Source: Bacteroidia bacterium
Lineage (GTDB): Bacteria > Bacteroidota > Bacteroidia > Chitinophagales > JAUHXS01
DNA length: 64,000 nt
Direction: 5' to 3'
Assembly (NCBI GenBank): GCA_030426955.1
Contig: JAUHXS010000004.1
Location: 270,142-334,141 of the forward strand
Position numbers and translations under genes: made by a program. The notes below the pieces were generated by a model. The model saw nothing but the letters and a program-made list of their open reading frames with translations, was not told where the DNA came from and ran no database searches. Position 1 is the stretch's first letter. Each line of letters opens with the position of its first letter. Below, piece by piece: positions 1-9,540 of this stretch.

Positions 1-1593
1 ATTAGAAATTATGAGGCAGCTTTAGATGCCCAATCTCAAAACTACAACCAACAAACAGAGACTGCCTTCAATGAAGCTAGCGCTTTAATGGATAAATACA
101 ATGCATGGGACTATGAAAGATCGATGACTCAAATTTTGACTCAATTTAACATCTCAGATCAGGAACAAAAAATAAACACCCTATCAGGTGGACAAAAGAA
201 AAGACTTGCCCTAGCTTTAGTTTTACTGGATAGTCCAGAGTTATTAATTCTTGATGAACCTACCAATCATTTAGATATTGATATGATTGAGTGGCTGGAA
301 AAACACCTTTCACAATCTAACTTAACCTTATTAATGGTTACCCACGATCGCTACTTTTTAGACAATGTCTGTGATCACATTATAGAATTAGACGAAGGCA
401 AATTGTACAAGCACAATGGTAATTATAGCTACTTTTTGGAAAAGCGAATCCAAAGAAAAGAGATCAATGCAACAGAAGTAGAAAAGGCAAACAAGCTTAT
501 GAAGAAAGAGCTAGAGTGGATGAGAAGAATGCCTAAAGCAAGGGGGACAAAGTCCAAAGCAAGAATTGATAACTTTTACAATATTAAAGACAAGGCGGAA
601 AGTGGCGAGCATCAGCAAGAATTAAAGCTTGATGTAAAAATGACAAGGATGGGTGGAAAGATTTTAGAAATGAAGAAAGTCTACAAAAACTACGACTCTA
701 ATACCATTTTAAAAGGCTTTGATTATACTTTCAAGAAAGGAGAGCGCATAGGTATAATAGGTGCCAATGGAACTGGAAAGTCCACTTTTCTAAATATTAT
801 TACTGGAAAAGAAAAAGCAGATTCAGGAAAAATAAATGTTGGAGATACGATTGTTTACGGCTATTACAGTCAAGCTGGAATTAAACTGAAAGAAGACAAA
901 CGAGTCATCGAAGTACTAAAAGACATTGCTGAAGTTATTACCTTGGCAGATGGAAGTAAGCTAACGGCTTCGCAGTTTTTGCAATACTTTATGTTTCCTC
1001 CAGAGATGCAGTACAATATGGTATCTAAGTTGAGTGGAGGGGAGCGCAGAAGACTGTACTTACTAACTGTGTTAATCAAAAATCCTAATTTTTTAATCTT
1101 AGATGAGCCGACCAATGATTTAGATCTCATTACATTAAATAAGCTAGAAGCCTTTTTATCCAACTTTGCAGGATGTTTAATTATTGTATCTCACGATAGG
1201 TACTTTATGGATAAGTTGGTAGATCATTTATTCGTTTTTGAAGGTAATGGAAATATAAGAGACTTTAATGGTAATTATACCCAGTACAGAATAGAGCAGG
1301 AAGAGAAAAGCAAGATCGAAAAAGAGGTAGCAAGTTCAAAAAAGAACCAAGCTGAGTCGATTAGTCAGAAATCCGTTGAAAAGAAAAAATTATCCTACAA
1401 AGAAAAGCTAGAGCATGAATCTTTAGAGAAAGAAATTGAACTACTGGAGCAAGAAAAAGCAAATCTAGAAGAGACCATATACAACAATAAGGATTATCAA
1501 AAATTGGAGGAAACTTCGAAAAGACTGGGAGAGGTCTCCTCTCAAATTGATGAAAAAACAATGCGATGGATGGAGTTAGATGAATTAGTATAG
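1..1593 (+). CDS. ABC-F family ATPase (Uup-like), 5' end outside window
   Basis: The reading frame is open from the first base, so the start lies before the window and 530 residues are visible. NBD1 lacks its Walker A here but has the signature LSGGQKKRL (about residue 61) and Walker B LLILDEPTNHLD (about 81-93). NBD2 is complete: GANGTGKST (about 254-262), LSGGERRRL (about 344) and LILDEPTNDLD (about 366). No membrane segments are present, as expected for ABC-F proteins, which act on the ribosome rather than in transport. The last 100 residues are highly charged and heptad-like, consistent with the C-terminal coiled-coil arm of the Uup subgroup. The linker between the domains is rich in Lys and Arg, as is usual for the P-site-tRNA-interacting region. 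The family call is firm; the Uup subgroup is an inference. Confidence 0.93.
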   Translation: MRNYEAALDAQSQNYNQQTETAFNEASALMDKYNAWDYERSMTQILTQFNISDQEQKINTLSGGQKKRLALALVLLDSPELLILDEPTNHLDIDMIEWLEKHLSQSNLTLLMVTHDRYFLDNVCDHIIELDEGKLYKHNGNYSYFLEKRIQRKEINATEVEKANKLMKKELEWMRRMPKARGTKSKARIDNFYNIKDKAESGEHQQELKLDVKMTRMGGKILEMKKVYKNYDSNTILKGFDYTFKKGERIGIIGANGTGKSTFLNIITGKEKADSGKINVGDTIVYGYYSQAGIKLKEDKRVIEVLKDIAEVITLADGSKLTASQFLQYFMFPPEMQYNMVSKLSGGERRRLYLLTVLIKNPNFLILDEPTNDLDLITLNKLEAFLSNFAGCLIIVSHDRYFMDKLVDHLFVFEGNGNIRDFNGNYTQYRIEQEEKSKIEKEVASSKKNQAESISQKSVEKKKLSYKEKLEHESLEKEIELLEQEKANLEETIYNNKDYQKLEETSKRLGEVSSQIDEKTMRWMELDELV

Positions 1594-1613
1594 ATTTCGT
1601 TATTTTGCAATTG

Positions 1614-2486
1614 ATGCAAGCCCTTATTTATTATTTAGTTCGTCCAATATTGTATATAATATCCTTGCTTCCATTTAGGATATTATATATACTTTCTGAC
1701 ATCCTATATGTGATCGTTTATAAACTAATTGGTTATCGTACTAGAGTGGTAAATACCAACTTGCAAAACTCTTTTCCTGAAAAATCAACAGCCGAAATAA
1801 AACAAATCCAAGATAGCTTTTACCGTTATCTATGTGATTTAATATTAGAAACAGTAAAAACAATTTCCATCACCCCTAAATCACTAAAAAAACATGTCAA
1901 ATTCATTGATATGGCAGCTTTTGATCGTTTTTACAAGCAACAACAAAGCGTAATCATTGTTATGGGGCATCAGGGAAACTGGGAGCTAGGAGGAGCACGA
2001 TTTAGTCAAGATCCATATCACCAGTTATATGTAATATACCATCCATTGGCGAACAAGTATTTTGATAAGATGTTCTATTACATGAGGACTAGATTGGGAA
2101 ATAAGCTTTACGCAATGAAAGATACGATTCGAGGTATGATTAAAAACAAAACACAACTGACAGCAACTGCTTTCATCGCAGATCAAACGCCTTCACCTCA
2201 TAATGCCTATTGGACGACTTTTTTAAATCAAGAAACACCCGTATTTACGGGTACAGCAAAAATTGCAAAAAAGCTTAATTATCCCATCATCTATGTTTCT
2301 ATCACTAGGCCCAAGAGAGGATTATATGAAGTCAATAGCGAGCTATTAGTAGAGAATCCAGCTAATATGGACGAAGATCATATCTCGGAACTACATACCA
2401 AAAGGCTAGAAAAAGATATTCAAACACAACCAGAAATTTGGCTTTGGACACACAAACGTTGGAAGCATAAAAAACCAATTGCTTAA
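1614..2486 (+). CDS. Lysophospholipid acyltransferase, LpxL/HtrB family
   Basis: A protein of 290 residues with one N-terminal hydrophobic segment (about residues 5-25) and the LpxL/HtrB catalytic signature H-x4-E in MGHQGNWELGG (His near residue 119). This family transfers an acyl chain to lipid A precursors, or in Bacteroidota to related envelope lipids, at the inner face of the cytoplasmic membrane. The frame also opens at a TTG at 1605, but the ATG at 1614 leaves a normal short N-terminus and is preferred. It begins 20 bases after the ABC-F stop, and a desaturase starts 9 bases after its stop, suggesting an operon for envelope lipid modification. The exact acceptor cannot be told from sequence. 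Confidence 0.88.
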   Translation: MQALIYYLVRPILYIISLLPFRILYILSDILYVIVYKLIGYRTRVVNTNLQNSFPEKSTAEIKQIQDSFYRYLCDLILETVKTISITPKSLKKHVKFIDMAAFDRFYKQQQSVIIVMGHQGNWELGGARFSQDPYHQLYVIYHPLANKYFDKMFYYMRTRLGNKLYAMKDTIRGMIKNKTQLTATAFIADQTPSPHNAYWTTFLNQETPVFTGTAKIAKKLNYPIIYVSITRPKRGLYEVNSELLVENPANMDEDHISELHTKRLEKDIQTQPEIWLWTHKRWKHKKPIA

Positions 2487-2495
2487 CTTAGCCCC

Positions 2496-3470
2496 ATGCT
2501 AACTGGAAAAGCATTAATACAAGCCACAAGAAAATACGCTAAAGAAGATCGAAAAAAAAGCTGGTTATTGCTCATTAGTACAATGATTCTATTAATTTTG
2601 GCTTATGCTGGCGCTATTCAGAATACTAATATCATCATTCAAATAGCATGCTCTATTGTAGCTGGATTACTCGGTGTAAGAATGTTTATCATGTACCATG
2701 ATTACCTTCATCGAACGATCCTACAAGATTCTTGGATAGCTCAAATATGGTTCACTTTATATGGTATGTTCATTTTAGCACCTACCAGCATATGGAAAAG
2801 ATCTCATGATTACCACCACTCACATAATGCAAAACTCTACACCTCAAGTATTGGGTCTTTTCCTCTTGTGACCAAAAAGGATTATTTAGCTGCCAGCAGG
2901 TTTGATCGTGGAGTTTATCTATTCATTCGACATCCACTAACCATTTTATTTGGATATATTTTTGCCTTTATTTGGGGAATGTGTTTAAGAGCTTTTATCA
3001 AAAGCACTTCTAAGCATTTAGATACCATATTGGCATTGATATTCCACTTTGGAATTGGTGCGCTTATATACCACTATTGGGGATTCCAAAACTTTTTATT
3101 AGGATTTTTATTCCCCGCATTTCTAAACAGTGCCATGGGGGCTTACTTATTCTATGCCCAACACAATTTCCCTGATGCTAAGTATACTTCTAAGGAGGAT
3201 TGGGATTATACATATGCCGCTTTAAAGTCCTCCAGCTATATGCAAATGAGCAGCTTAATGCAATGGTTTACTGGCAACATTGGCTACCATCATATTCATC
3301 ATATCAATCCCAGAATACCATTTTATAAATTACCGCTGGTTTACAAAGAGATGGAGGAATTTCAGAGTCCTGGCGTTACTTCTTTATCACCAAAATCTAT
3401 TTATAAGTGCTTTCGAGTAAAAGTGTGGGACGCTGAAAATAATAAGATGATAGGCTTGAAGGAACTCTAA
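2496..3470 (+). CDS. Membrane fatty acid desaturase
   Basis: A 324-residue integral membrane protein with the three histidine boxes of acyl-lipid desaturases: HDYLH (about residue 68), HDYHH (about 104) and HHIHH (about 265). These His residues bind the di-iron centre that uses O2 to introduce a double bond into a fatty acyl chain. Hydrophobic segments lie at about residues 22-58, 85-100, 145-170 and 180-215. It follows the acyltransferase by 9 bases, so the two are probably co-transcribed and adjust membrane lipid composition. Box spacing fits the omega/Delta12-type family (DesA-like). Regiospecificity cannot be deduced, and a hydroxylase of the same superfamily cannot be excluded. Confidence 0.85.
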   Translation: MLTGKALIQATRKYAKEDRKKSWLLLISTMILLILAYAGAIQNTNIIIQIACSIVAGLLGVRMFIMYHDYLHRTILQDSWIAQIWFTLYGMFILAPTSIWKRSHDYHHSHNAKLYTSSIGSFPLVTKKDYLAASRFDRGVYLFIRHPLTILFGYIFAFIWGMCLRAFIKSTSKHLDTILALIFHFGIGALIYHYWGFQNFLLGFLFPAFLNSAMGAYLFYAQHNFPDAKYTSKEDWDYTYAALKSSSYMQMSSLMQWFTGNIGYHHIHHINPRIPFYKLPLVYKEMEEFQSPGVTSLSPKSIYKCFRVKVWDAENNKMIGLKEL

Positions 3471-3586
3471 CCTTTATTGTCCTTTCAAGTAGACAACAAA
3501 GTATCTTTTTTCCATTTGTTGATTATTATCTTTTGGGAGTATAGGCTTTTCGTGATATATTGCAAGCTACACTAATCTCTTCATTG

Positions 3587-6520
3587 ATGCTGAATCGGTT
3601 TATTTTCTTAGGGATACTTACTCTATTTCTCACAACGAATGTTTTTTCACAATGTTCCGATATTTTTTTCTCGGAGTACGTAGACGGCGATACTACAAAC
3701 AATGTTTTAGAACTATATAATCCATCTGTAAGAGATACTATCTATTTAAATAATTACGTCATTTACCGAAATGATGATGGTTCTGCTATACCAACTGATA
3801 GTTTTTACATGAATGATACAATTGCCCCAAGAAGTGTTTACGTAATTGGTGATACAGCTGCAAGTTCCAGTATAACAAACATAGCAGATACACTGCACAG
3901 CATTTCTACCTTCAATGGCAATGATGCTATTTGGATTAAAAACTTAATTTCAGGAGATACGATTGATATCATTGGTGAGATAGGAGTAAATCCAGATTCG
4001 GGATGGATTGTTGGAACCGGCTTTACAGATAGTTTTACACTGGTTAGAAATAGCCTTGTAAATGGTGGACAGACTGATTGGCTTATTGGTACTACGGAGT
4101 GGAGTGTTTTGCCCTTTAATACTTTTGATTCCTTGGGAAATCATTCTAAAGAGATTTGTGACTGTGGTTGGAGCCAAGACTCCTTTCCGATGGTAGCTTG
4201 CAACATAGACACTTTTGTATCTCCATCAGGCAAAATTTGGGATTCAGTCGGAGTGTACTATGATACTATTCCAAATGCTATAGGTTGTGACTCTTTCATA
4301 ACGATTGCACTTTCATTTGACAGCACTTCTGCTGACACTTTTGCTGTAATAGCTTGTGATAGTTTTGTATCTCCTAGTGGAATATACACCTGGTATGCAT
4401 CAGATACCGTAATGGATACAATATTGAATGCAGGTGGCTGCGACTCTTTTATGACGATTTATCTAACAATACTAAATAGCACTAGTAGCACGGTAGATAC
4501 AACCGTTGTCGGGTGCTACATTGGTCCTGATGGCTATGCAAGAACATCTTCGGGGCAAGACACAGCTATATTGACTAATGCTGTTGGATGTGACAGCTTT
4601 ATCTTCATTAATATCATCATAGACAGTAGTGACATCATTGGTACATTCAAGGGAAATTCATTTAGACTGGTGCAAGATGTTAATATTGGAGGATCAGGTT
4701 CTAATCCGTCAAACATTTTTGAATTTAACGGTAATCTCTATTTTACCGGAACGGATGGAACAGGAACCGAGCTTTGGCAATACAATGGAGACTCTATCAG
4801 TCTGGTTGATGAAATTGCTATTTCAGGGAATGCCATTTTATCTAATGAATTTTATGAATTTGACAGTGCAATTTATTTTAGCGCAAATGATGGACTTAAC
4901 GGATTTGAATTGTGGAAATATGATGGAGATACTATTGTGATGGTTGACAATACTAGTGAGTTTGGGGATGCAAACCCTAATAAGTTGATCACCTTTGATA
5001 GCACATTATACTTTAGAGCTGACGATGGTTTTATTACTTATGGTTTATACAAACTGGATAGTGCCGGGAAACCTGAACTGGTAAAGAACGGTAAACCGTT
5101 TACTAGTAATGGAGGAATAGATTACATAGTATTTGACAACGAATTGTATTTTGTGTTAGATGATGATACCGTTGGAGTAGAGCTTTGGAAAACAAATGGT
5201 GATACCACAATGCTGGTTAAGGACATCAACCCGCTTGGTAGTTCTACCCCTTCTGAGTTTATTATTTTTGAGGAAGAGTTTTATTTTACCGCAGATAATG
5301 GCACAAATGGTACAGAGCTGTGGAAAATAAGCGGTGATTCTGCTTTAATGGTTATTGACCTTTTTTCCGGTGTTGGTTCTTCTTCTCCTCTGGACTTTAC
5401 TATTTTCCTAAACAAATTATACTTTACTGCACATGTTAATCCATTTGGAAGGGAGCTCTGGTACTTTGATGGAGATACTTTTGTATTAACTCAAAATATC
5501 CATCCTGCATCTTCTGCTTTCTCTCCTACTTCTCAAGAAAGCAGACTTGTTCGGGCAGTCAATGAATTGATTTTCAAAGCAACCAATGGTGTACATGGTA
5601 ATGAACTTTGGGAATACGATGGAGAAAAGTCCACACTATTAGCTAATATTCACCCTTCAAGTGATGCAAATCCTGCTACATTAACTAGTTTTGAAAAAGA
5701 AGTATATTTTAAAGCCAAGGATCATATTAACGGCATAGAGCTCTGGAAATACTCAGATGGCGATATTTCAAGAATATCAGACATTAATACGTCGGGAGAT
5801 GCGTTCTTACCGACGGATGTATTTAACATTTTACCTTTCGGTAGGGATTTATATTTCAGTGCATCAAATGGCAAGAGTGGACAAGAATTATGGGAGCTAA
5901 ATACTTGCTTTATTCCAGACACACTTGATGAGACAGTCTGCTTTTCTTACACTTCTCCAAGTGGCAGATATACTTGGACTAAATCAGGCATATACCATGA
6001 TACGATATATAGAATGGGCAAATGTGACTCCATTTTTCACATTACTTTAAATATTACTTCTGTTGATTTAAGTGTTACTACAATGGGCGATACATTAATT
6101 GCTGAAGATAGCGGTGCTACTTATCAATGGTTAAAATGTGATAGCAATATCACGACCATAGGTGGAGAGACCAATCAATCTTTTATAGCTAATGAGAGTG
6201 GTGACTACGCTGTAATTGTAGAGCGAAATGGTTGTGCCGACACTTCTGATTGCTATTCAATTATAAAAACAGTCATTGATAATATTGAGCAGAATATATC
6301 TATCTACCCAAATCCCACAAGTGACTTCGTTACTATAGCAAGCCAGCATAATAATGGATTTACCATTAAGCTTAAAGACATTTCTGGGAAACTAATCATT
6401 CAAAAAAGAACAACCTCAAGAAAAACCAATCTGGATTTAAAGGCTGTTTTAAAAGGGATCTATATTCTTGAAATCGAAAGTGATCAAGGAAGGTTTTATC
6501 AGAAGGTTTTTAAACAATAA
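3587..6520 (+). CDS. Secreted T9SS type A protein with lamin-tail domain and ELWxxxG repeats
   Basis: The ATG at 3587 gives a clean signal peptide (LNRFIFLGILTLFLTTNVFSQ); the frame opens further up at a TTG (3560) that would spoil it. Residues about 22-190 look like a lamin-tail domain. Four copies of a Cys-containing motif of the type CDSFVSPSG...GCDSFxTI follow (three at about 195-345, one near 780-820). Between about 390 and 770 there are nine ELW-type repeats (for example TGTELWQYNGD), a family seen in secreted Bacteroidota proteins. The last 75 residues start with SIYPNPTSDF and end in a short basic tail, matching the T9SS type A sorting domain. The protein is therefore probably exported and bound to, or released from, the cell surface. 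The mature function is unknown; the repeats suggest a beta-propeller-like adhesin. Confidence 0.85.
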   Translation: MLNRFIFLGILTLFLTTNVFSQCSDIFFSEYVDGDTTNNVLELYNPSVRDTIYLNNYVIYRNDDGSAIPTDSFYMNDTIAPRSVYVIGDTAASSSITNIADTLHSISTFNGNDAIWIKNLISGDTIDIIGEIGVNPDSGWIVGTGFTDSFTLVRNSLVNGGQTDWLIGTTEWSVLPFNTFDSLGNHSKEICDCGWSQDSFPMVACNIDTFVSPSGKIWDSVGVYYDTIPNAIGCDSFITIALSFDSTSADTFAVIACDSFVSPSGIYTWYASDTVMDTILNAGGCDSFMTIYLTILNSTSSTVDTTVVGCYIGPDGYARTSSGQDTAILTNAVGCDSFIFINIIIDSSDIIGTFKGNSFRLVQDVNIGGSGSNPSNIFEFNGNLYFTGTDGTGTELWQYNGDSISLVDEIAISGNAILSNEFYEFDSAIYFSANDGLNGFELWKYDGDTIVMVDNTSEFGDANPNKLITFDSTLYFRADDGFITYGLYKLDSAGKPELVKNGKPFTSNGGIDYIVFDNELYFVLDDDTVGVELWKTNGDTTMLVKDINPLGSSTPSEFIIFEEEFYFTADNGTNGTELWKISGDSALMVIDLFSGVGSSSPLDFTIFLNKLYFTAHVNPFGRELWYFDGDTFVLTQNIHPASSAFSPTSQESRLVRAVNELIFKATNGVHGNELWEYDGEKSTLLANIHPSSDANPATLTSFEKEVYFKAKDHINGIELWKYSDGDISRISDINTSGDAFLPTDVFNILPFGRDLYFSASNGKSGQELWELNTCFIPDTLDETVCFSYTSPSGRYTWTKSGIYHDTIYRMGKCDSIFHITLNITSVDLSVTTMGDTLIAEDSGATYQWLKCDSNITTIGGETNQSFIANESGDYAVIVERNGCADTSDCYSIIKTVIDNIEQNISIYPNPTSDFVTIASQHNNGFTIKLKDISGKLIIQKRTTSRKTNLDLKAVLKGIYILEIESDQGRFYQKVFKQ

Positions 6521-6540
6521 GTATCTTGACACTTTATCAA

Positions 6541-6556
6541 AATGACATCTGTCATT
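6541..6556. promoter_or_regulatory. Palindromic CRP/FNR-like operator 1
   Basis: A perfect 16-bp palindrome, AATGACATCTGTCATT, upstream of the CBS/ccoI genes. Its centre is 22 bp from the centre of the next palindrome, about two helical turns. The 5-4-5 half-site layout is typical of CRP/FNR-superfamily sites. The regulator is inferred, not seen. Confidence 0.5.
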
Positions 6557-6563
6557 TGGCAAC

Positions 6564-6577
6564 ATGACTAAAGTCAT
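6564..6577. promoter_or_regulatory. Palindromic CRP/FNR-like operator 2
   Basis: The perfect palindrome ATGACTAAAGTCAT has the same half-sites as operator 1 and as the site at 9469-9484. A possible -7 element TATCTTGA lies at 6600-6607. If it is used, transcription would start near 6612 and this site would be centred at about -41.5, the classic class II activator position. The promoter assignment is inference. Confidence 0.5.
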
Positions 6578-6637
6578 CATTTAAAGTATAATCAATTTTT
6601 ATCTTGATCATAATTAATCATTCTAAAATGATCGATT

Positions 6638-7045
6638 ATGAAAATTGATGTTATACTAACCAAAGATCTCAAAACAGTCACTCCAAACACCAGTTTACCA
6701 GAAGCACAAGGTCTATTTTCAAAAGCGAAAATCAGACATTTGCCTGTAATGGAAGGTGATAAGCTTGTCGGAATTTTAAGTCTTACCGATATACAAAGGT
6801 TAAGCTTTGGAGAAACTTATGGTACGGATGAATCAAAGGTTGACAGTACTTTATATGAAATGTTAAGTGTTGGGCACGTGATGAAGTCGAATCCAAGAAC
6901 AGCATCCCCTGATACAACTATAAAAGAAGCCGCTGATATTTTCATGGAAGAAGAGTTTCATGCATTACCAGTTGTAAAAGGGGAAGAACTAGTAGGTATT
7001 ATTACTACTACTGATTTGATTAAACTACTGGTCAGTGAATACTAG
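6638..7045 (+). CDS. CBS-domain pair protein of the cbb3 oxidase locus
   Basis: A soluble protein of 135 residues made almost entirely of two CBS repeats (about 8-60 and 75-133); both contain the typical LPVxEGDKLVGILSLTD-like turn. CBS pairs bind adenine nucleotides and act as energy sensors. No effector domain is fused, so its partner is unknown. It is the first gene after the two palindromic operators, and the ccoI frame begins 5 bases after its stop. This places it as the leading gene of the ccoI transcription unit and links it to microaerobic respiration by context only. Confidence 0.85.
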   Translation: MKIDVILTKDLKTVTPNTSLPEAQGLFSKAKIRHLPVMEGDKLVGILSLTDIQRLSFGETYGTDESKVDSTLYEMLSVGHVMKSNPRTASPDTTIKEAADIFMEEEFHALPVVKGEELVGIITTTDLIKLLVSEY

Positions 7046-7050
7046 CGCTT

Positions 7051-9465
7051 TTGAAAACTCAAGAAGACAAAAAATCAATACGCAATGTAACGCTCTGTAG
7101 CCATTGTGGAGATAAGTGCGGTAAAACTACTATCGTCTACAATCACCATTACTTCTGTTGTAGTGGGTGTAAAATGGTATTTGAAATACTATCTTCTTCT
7201 GACTTAGATAACTATTATTGCTTAAATGAGTTTCCTGGAGCTAAAAATGAATCAATAGACCCCGGCAAATATGATTTTCTAACAGATCCTCAAATAATAT
7301 CTTCTTTAGTTCAATATCAAGGTAAGGAATTAACAAGAGTAACTTTCGATATTCCTACAATACATTGTTCATCATGCATATGGCTTTTAGAACGGCTACA
7401 TAAATTAAATACAGGAATTATCTCTTCAACTGTCAATTTTCCTAAAAAGCAAATAATGGTATCTTTTGATACGGCAAAATATTCTCTAAAAGAACTTGTC
7501 ATCTTACTGGCATCAATCGGTTATAAGCCTGATTTAAACTTATCCCACATCAGTGGTACTAAAAAAGAAAAGTCAAAAAGTTTATTAACTATTCAGCTGG
7601 GTGTTGCTGGTTTCTGCTTTGGTAATATTATGCTCTTCAGTTTTCCTGAATATTTATCTCTAGGAATTCCTCTTGCTCCAGAATACTCCATGATGTTTTC
7701 GTATCTCAATATCGGTTTATCATTACCTATTGTTTTTTTTAGTGCAAAGGATTATTTTATCTCTGCATTTAAGAGCCTTCACTCAAAATCACTAAGCATA
7801 GATGTACCTATTGCATTAGGTGCCTCCGTTTTGTTTATCCGAAGCGTTATAGATATTATATTTTATAATCAAGCCGGATATCTCGACTCTTTAGCTGGTC
7901 TGATATTTTTTCTATTGATTGGTAAATGGTTTCAAAATAAGACATACCAAAGCATCTCCTTCGACAGGGACTATAAATCATATTTCCCGATTAGTGTTTC
8001 CGTTAAGAGAGGAAAAACAGTTACCAATATCTCCCTTTCTAACCTGAAAATTGGTGATACCTTATTGATAAGAAATAATGAGCTCATTCCAGCCGATTCA
8101 ATACTTCAATCTGACAATGCACTAATCGATTTTAGTTTTGTCACTGGAGAGGCTGAGCCAATCCAAAAGAATAAGGGTGATTTAATTTATGCTGGAGGCA
8201 AATTACATGGCACTCATATTAGTGTTAAGACTATTAAAGATGTATCTCAAAGCTACTTGACACAATTATGGAATGAAGTATCTCCTAAGCACAAGATTGA
8301 TAAAAATATATCTCATATCACCAATACAGTAAGTCGCTATTTCACTCCTACAATATTAGCTATATCCCTTATAGCTGCAATTGCATGGTGGTTTATCGAC
8401 AAAACTCAAGTTATCAATGTATTTACCACTATATTAATTATAGCATGCCCCTGTGCTTTAGCATTAACAGTACCGTTTACTTATGGCAATGCTTTAAGAA
8501 TTTTAGGTAAAAAAAGAATTTACCTCAAGCACGCTAATGTTGTTGAAGCTATATCTAAAATCGATACTATTGTCTTTGACAAAACAGGCACATTGATGAT
8601 AAATGACATAAAATCCATTGTATATGCAGGAGATAGCCTTTCTGAAAAAGAAAAAGCTATGGTACATCAGCTTACTCAAAATTCTATTCATCCACAAAGC
8701 ATAGCTATCTCAAGAAACACCCCCACTCAGAAGTCCTTAAAAGTGGATTTATTTGAAGAAACAATCGGGATGGGTATAAAAGGAAATATTTCCGGGAATA
8801 GCATTAAAATAGGGTCAACAGCTTTCCTAAATGCAAATAATGTAAGTGCTATTGATAATAACATAAATGGTACTTGGCTTTGTATCAACAATGAAGTAAA
8901 AGGACAGTTTATTGTAAAAAGGAACTTGCGGAAAGGCTTAAAAAATATGTTTAGGCGATTAAAGAACAAATATCACCTTCACTTATTATCTGGTGATAAT
9001 GACACTCAAAAAGATGATTTCGACGGACTAATACGTCCTGAAAATCTTGTATTCAATCAATCTCCATCCGATAAGCTTGATTACGTATCAAGCTTAAAGA
9101 ATCTTCAGAAAAATGTCTTAATGGTTGGTGATGGACTGAATGATGCAGGAGCATTACTCGAGTCTCAAGTAGGCATGGCTGTCACAGACGAGACAAACCA
9201 ATTTTCACCGGCATGTGACGTTATCATTGAAGGGGATAAGTTAAAAAGTTTACCTAATATACTTGCCTTTTGCAAAAGGCAAAAGTGGATCGTTTACGCT
9301 GGGTTTGTAATATCGATAGCATATAATATAATAGGTTTGTCATTTGCATTGCAAGGACTTTTGTCGCCAATTATTGCGGCAATTCTAATGCCCCTCAGTT
9401 CTATTACCGTAGTATTAGCTTGTATTTTCTTAAGCCAAGTTACCGCCCATAAATACAGATTTTAG
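7051..9465 (+). CDS. ccoI: Copper-translocating P1B-type ATPase for cbb3 oxidase maturation (CcoI/FixI)
   Basis: An 804-residue P-type ATPase. An N-terminal Cys-rich segment (CSHCGDKCGK then CCSGC) precedes a heavy-metal-associated domain with HCSSC (about residue 106). The transmembrane CPC motif (about 465), the phosphorylation loop DKTGT (about 509) and the hinge GDGLNDAGA (about 692) are all intact, as is the phosphatase motif TGEAEP. CcoI supplies copper for the CuB centre of the cbb3 oxidase encoded downstream. An in-frame stop at 7036-7038 and the absence of any ATG before the metal domain make the TTG at 7051, five bases after the CBS gene stop, the only reasonable common start. Assignment as CcoI rather than a copper exporter rests on the Cys-rich N-terminus and the neighbouring ccoS and ccoNO. 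Confidence 0.93.
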   Translation: MKTQEDKKSIRNVTLCSHCGDKCGKTTIVYNHHYFCCSGCKMVFEILSSSDLDNYYCLNEFPGAKNESIDPGKYDFLTDPQIISSLVQYQGKELTRVTFDIPTIHCSSCIWLLERLHKLNTGIISSTVNFPKKQIMVSFDTAKYSLKELVILLASIGYKPDLNLSHISGTKKEKSKSLLTIQLGVAGFCFGNIMLFSFPEYLSLGIPLAPEYSMMFSYLNIGLSLPIVFFSAKDYFISAFKSLHSKSLSIDVPIALGASVLFIRSVIDIIFYNQAGYLDSLAGLIFFLLIGKWFQNKTYQSISFDRDYKSYFPISVSVKRGKTVTNISLSNLKIGDTLLIRNNELIPADSILQSDNALIDFSFVTGEAEPIQKNKGDLIYAGGKLHGTHISVKTIKDVSQSYLTQLWNEVSPKHKIDKNISHITNTVSRYFTPTILAISLIAAIAWWFIDKTQVINVFTTILIIACPCALALTVPFTYGNALRILGKKRIYLKHANVVEAISKIDTIVFDKTGTLMINDIKSIVYAGDSLSEKEKAMVHQLTQNSIHPQSIAISRNTPTQKSLKVDLFEETIGMGIKGNISGNSIKIGSTAFLNANNVSAIDNNINGTWLCINNEVKGQFIVKRNLRKGLKNMFRRLKNKYHLHLLSGDNDTQKDDFDGLIRPENLVFNQSPSDKLDYVSSLKNLQKNVLMVGDGLNDAGALLESQVGMAVTDETNQFSPACDVIIEGDKLKSLPNILAFCKRQKWIVYAGFVISIAYNIIGLSFALQGLLSPIIAAILMPLSSITVVLACIFLSQVTAHKYRF

Positions 9466-9468
9466 GCA

Positions 9469-9484
9469 CATGACTAATGTCATG
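9469..9484. promoter_or_regulatory. Palindromic CRP/FNR-like operator 3
   Basis: The perfect 16-bp palindrome CATGACTAATGTCATG starts four bases after the ccoI stop and lies about 65 bp ahead of ccoS. It shares the ATGAC-N4-GTCAT core with the two sites at 6541-6577, so both halves of the oxidase locus carry the same element. A -7-like TAAATTTA lies at 9528-9535. Confidence 0.55.
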
Positions 9485-9540
9485 CCAGGCATTGATTCTT
9501 ATCATAAAGAAAAAAGAATCCATAAGATAAATTTACGCTC

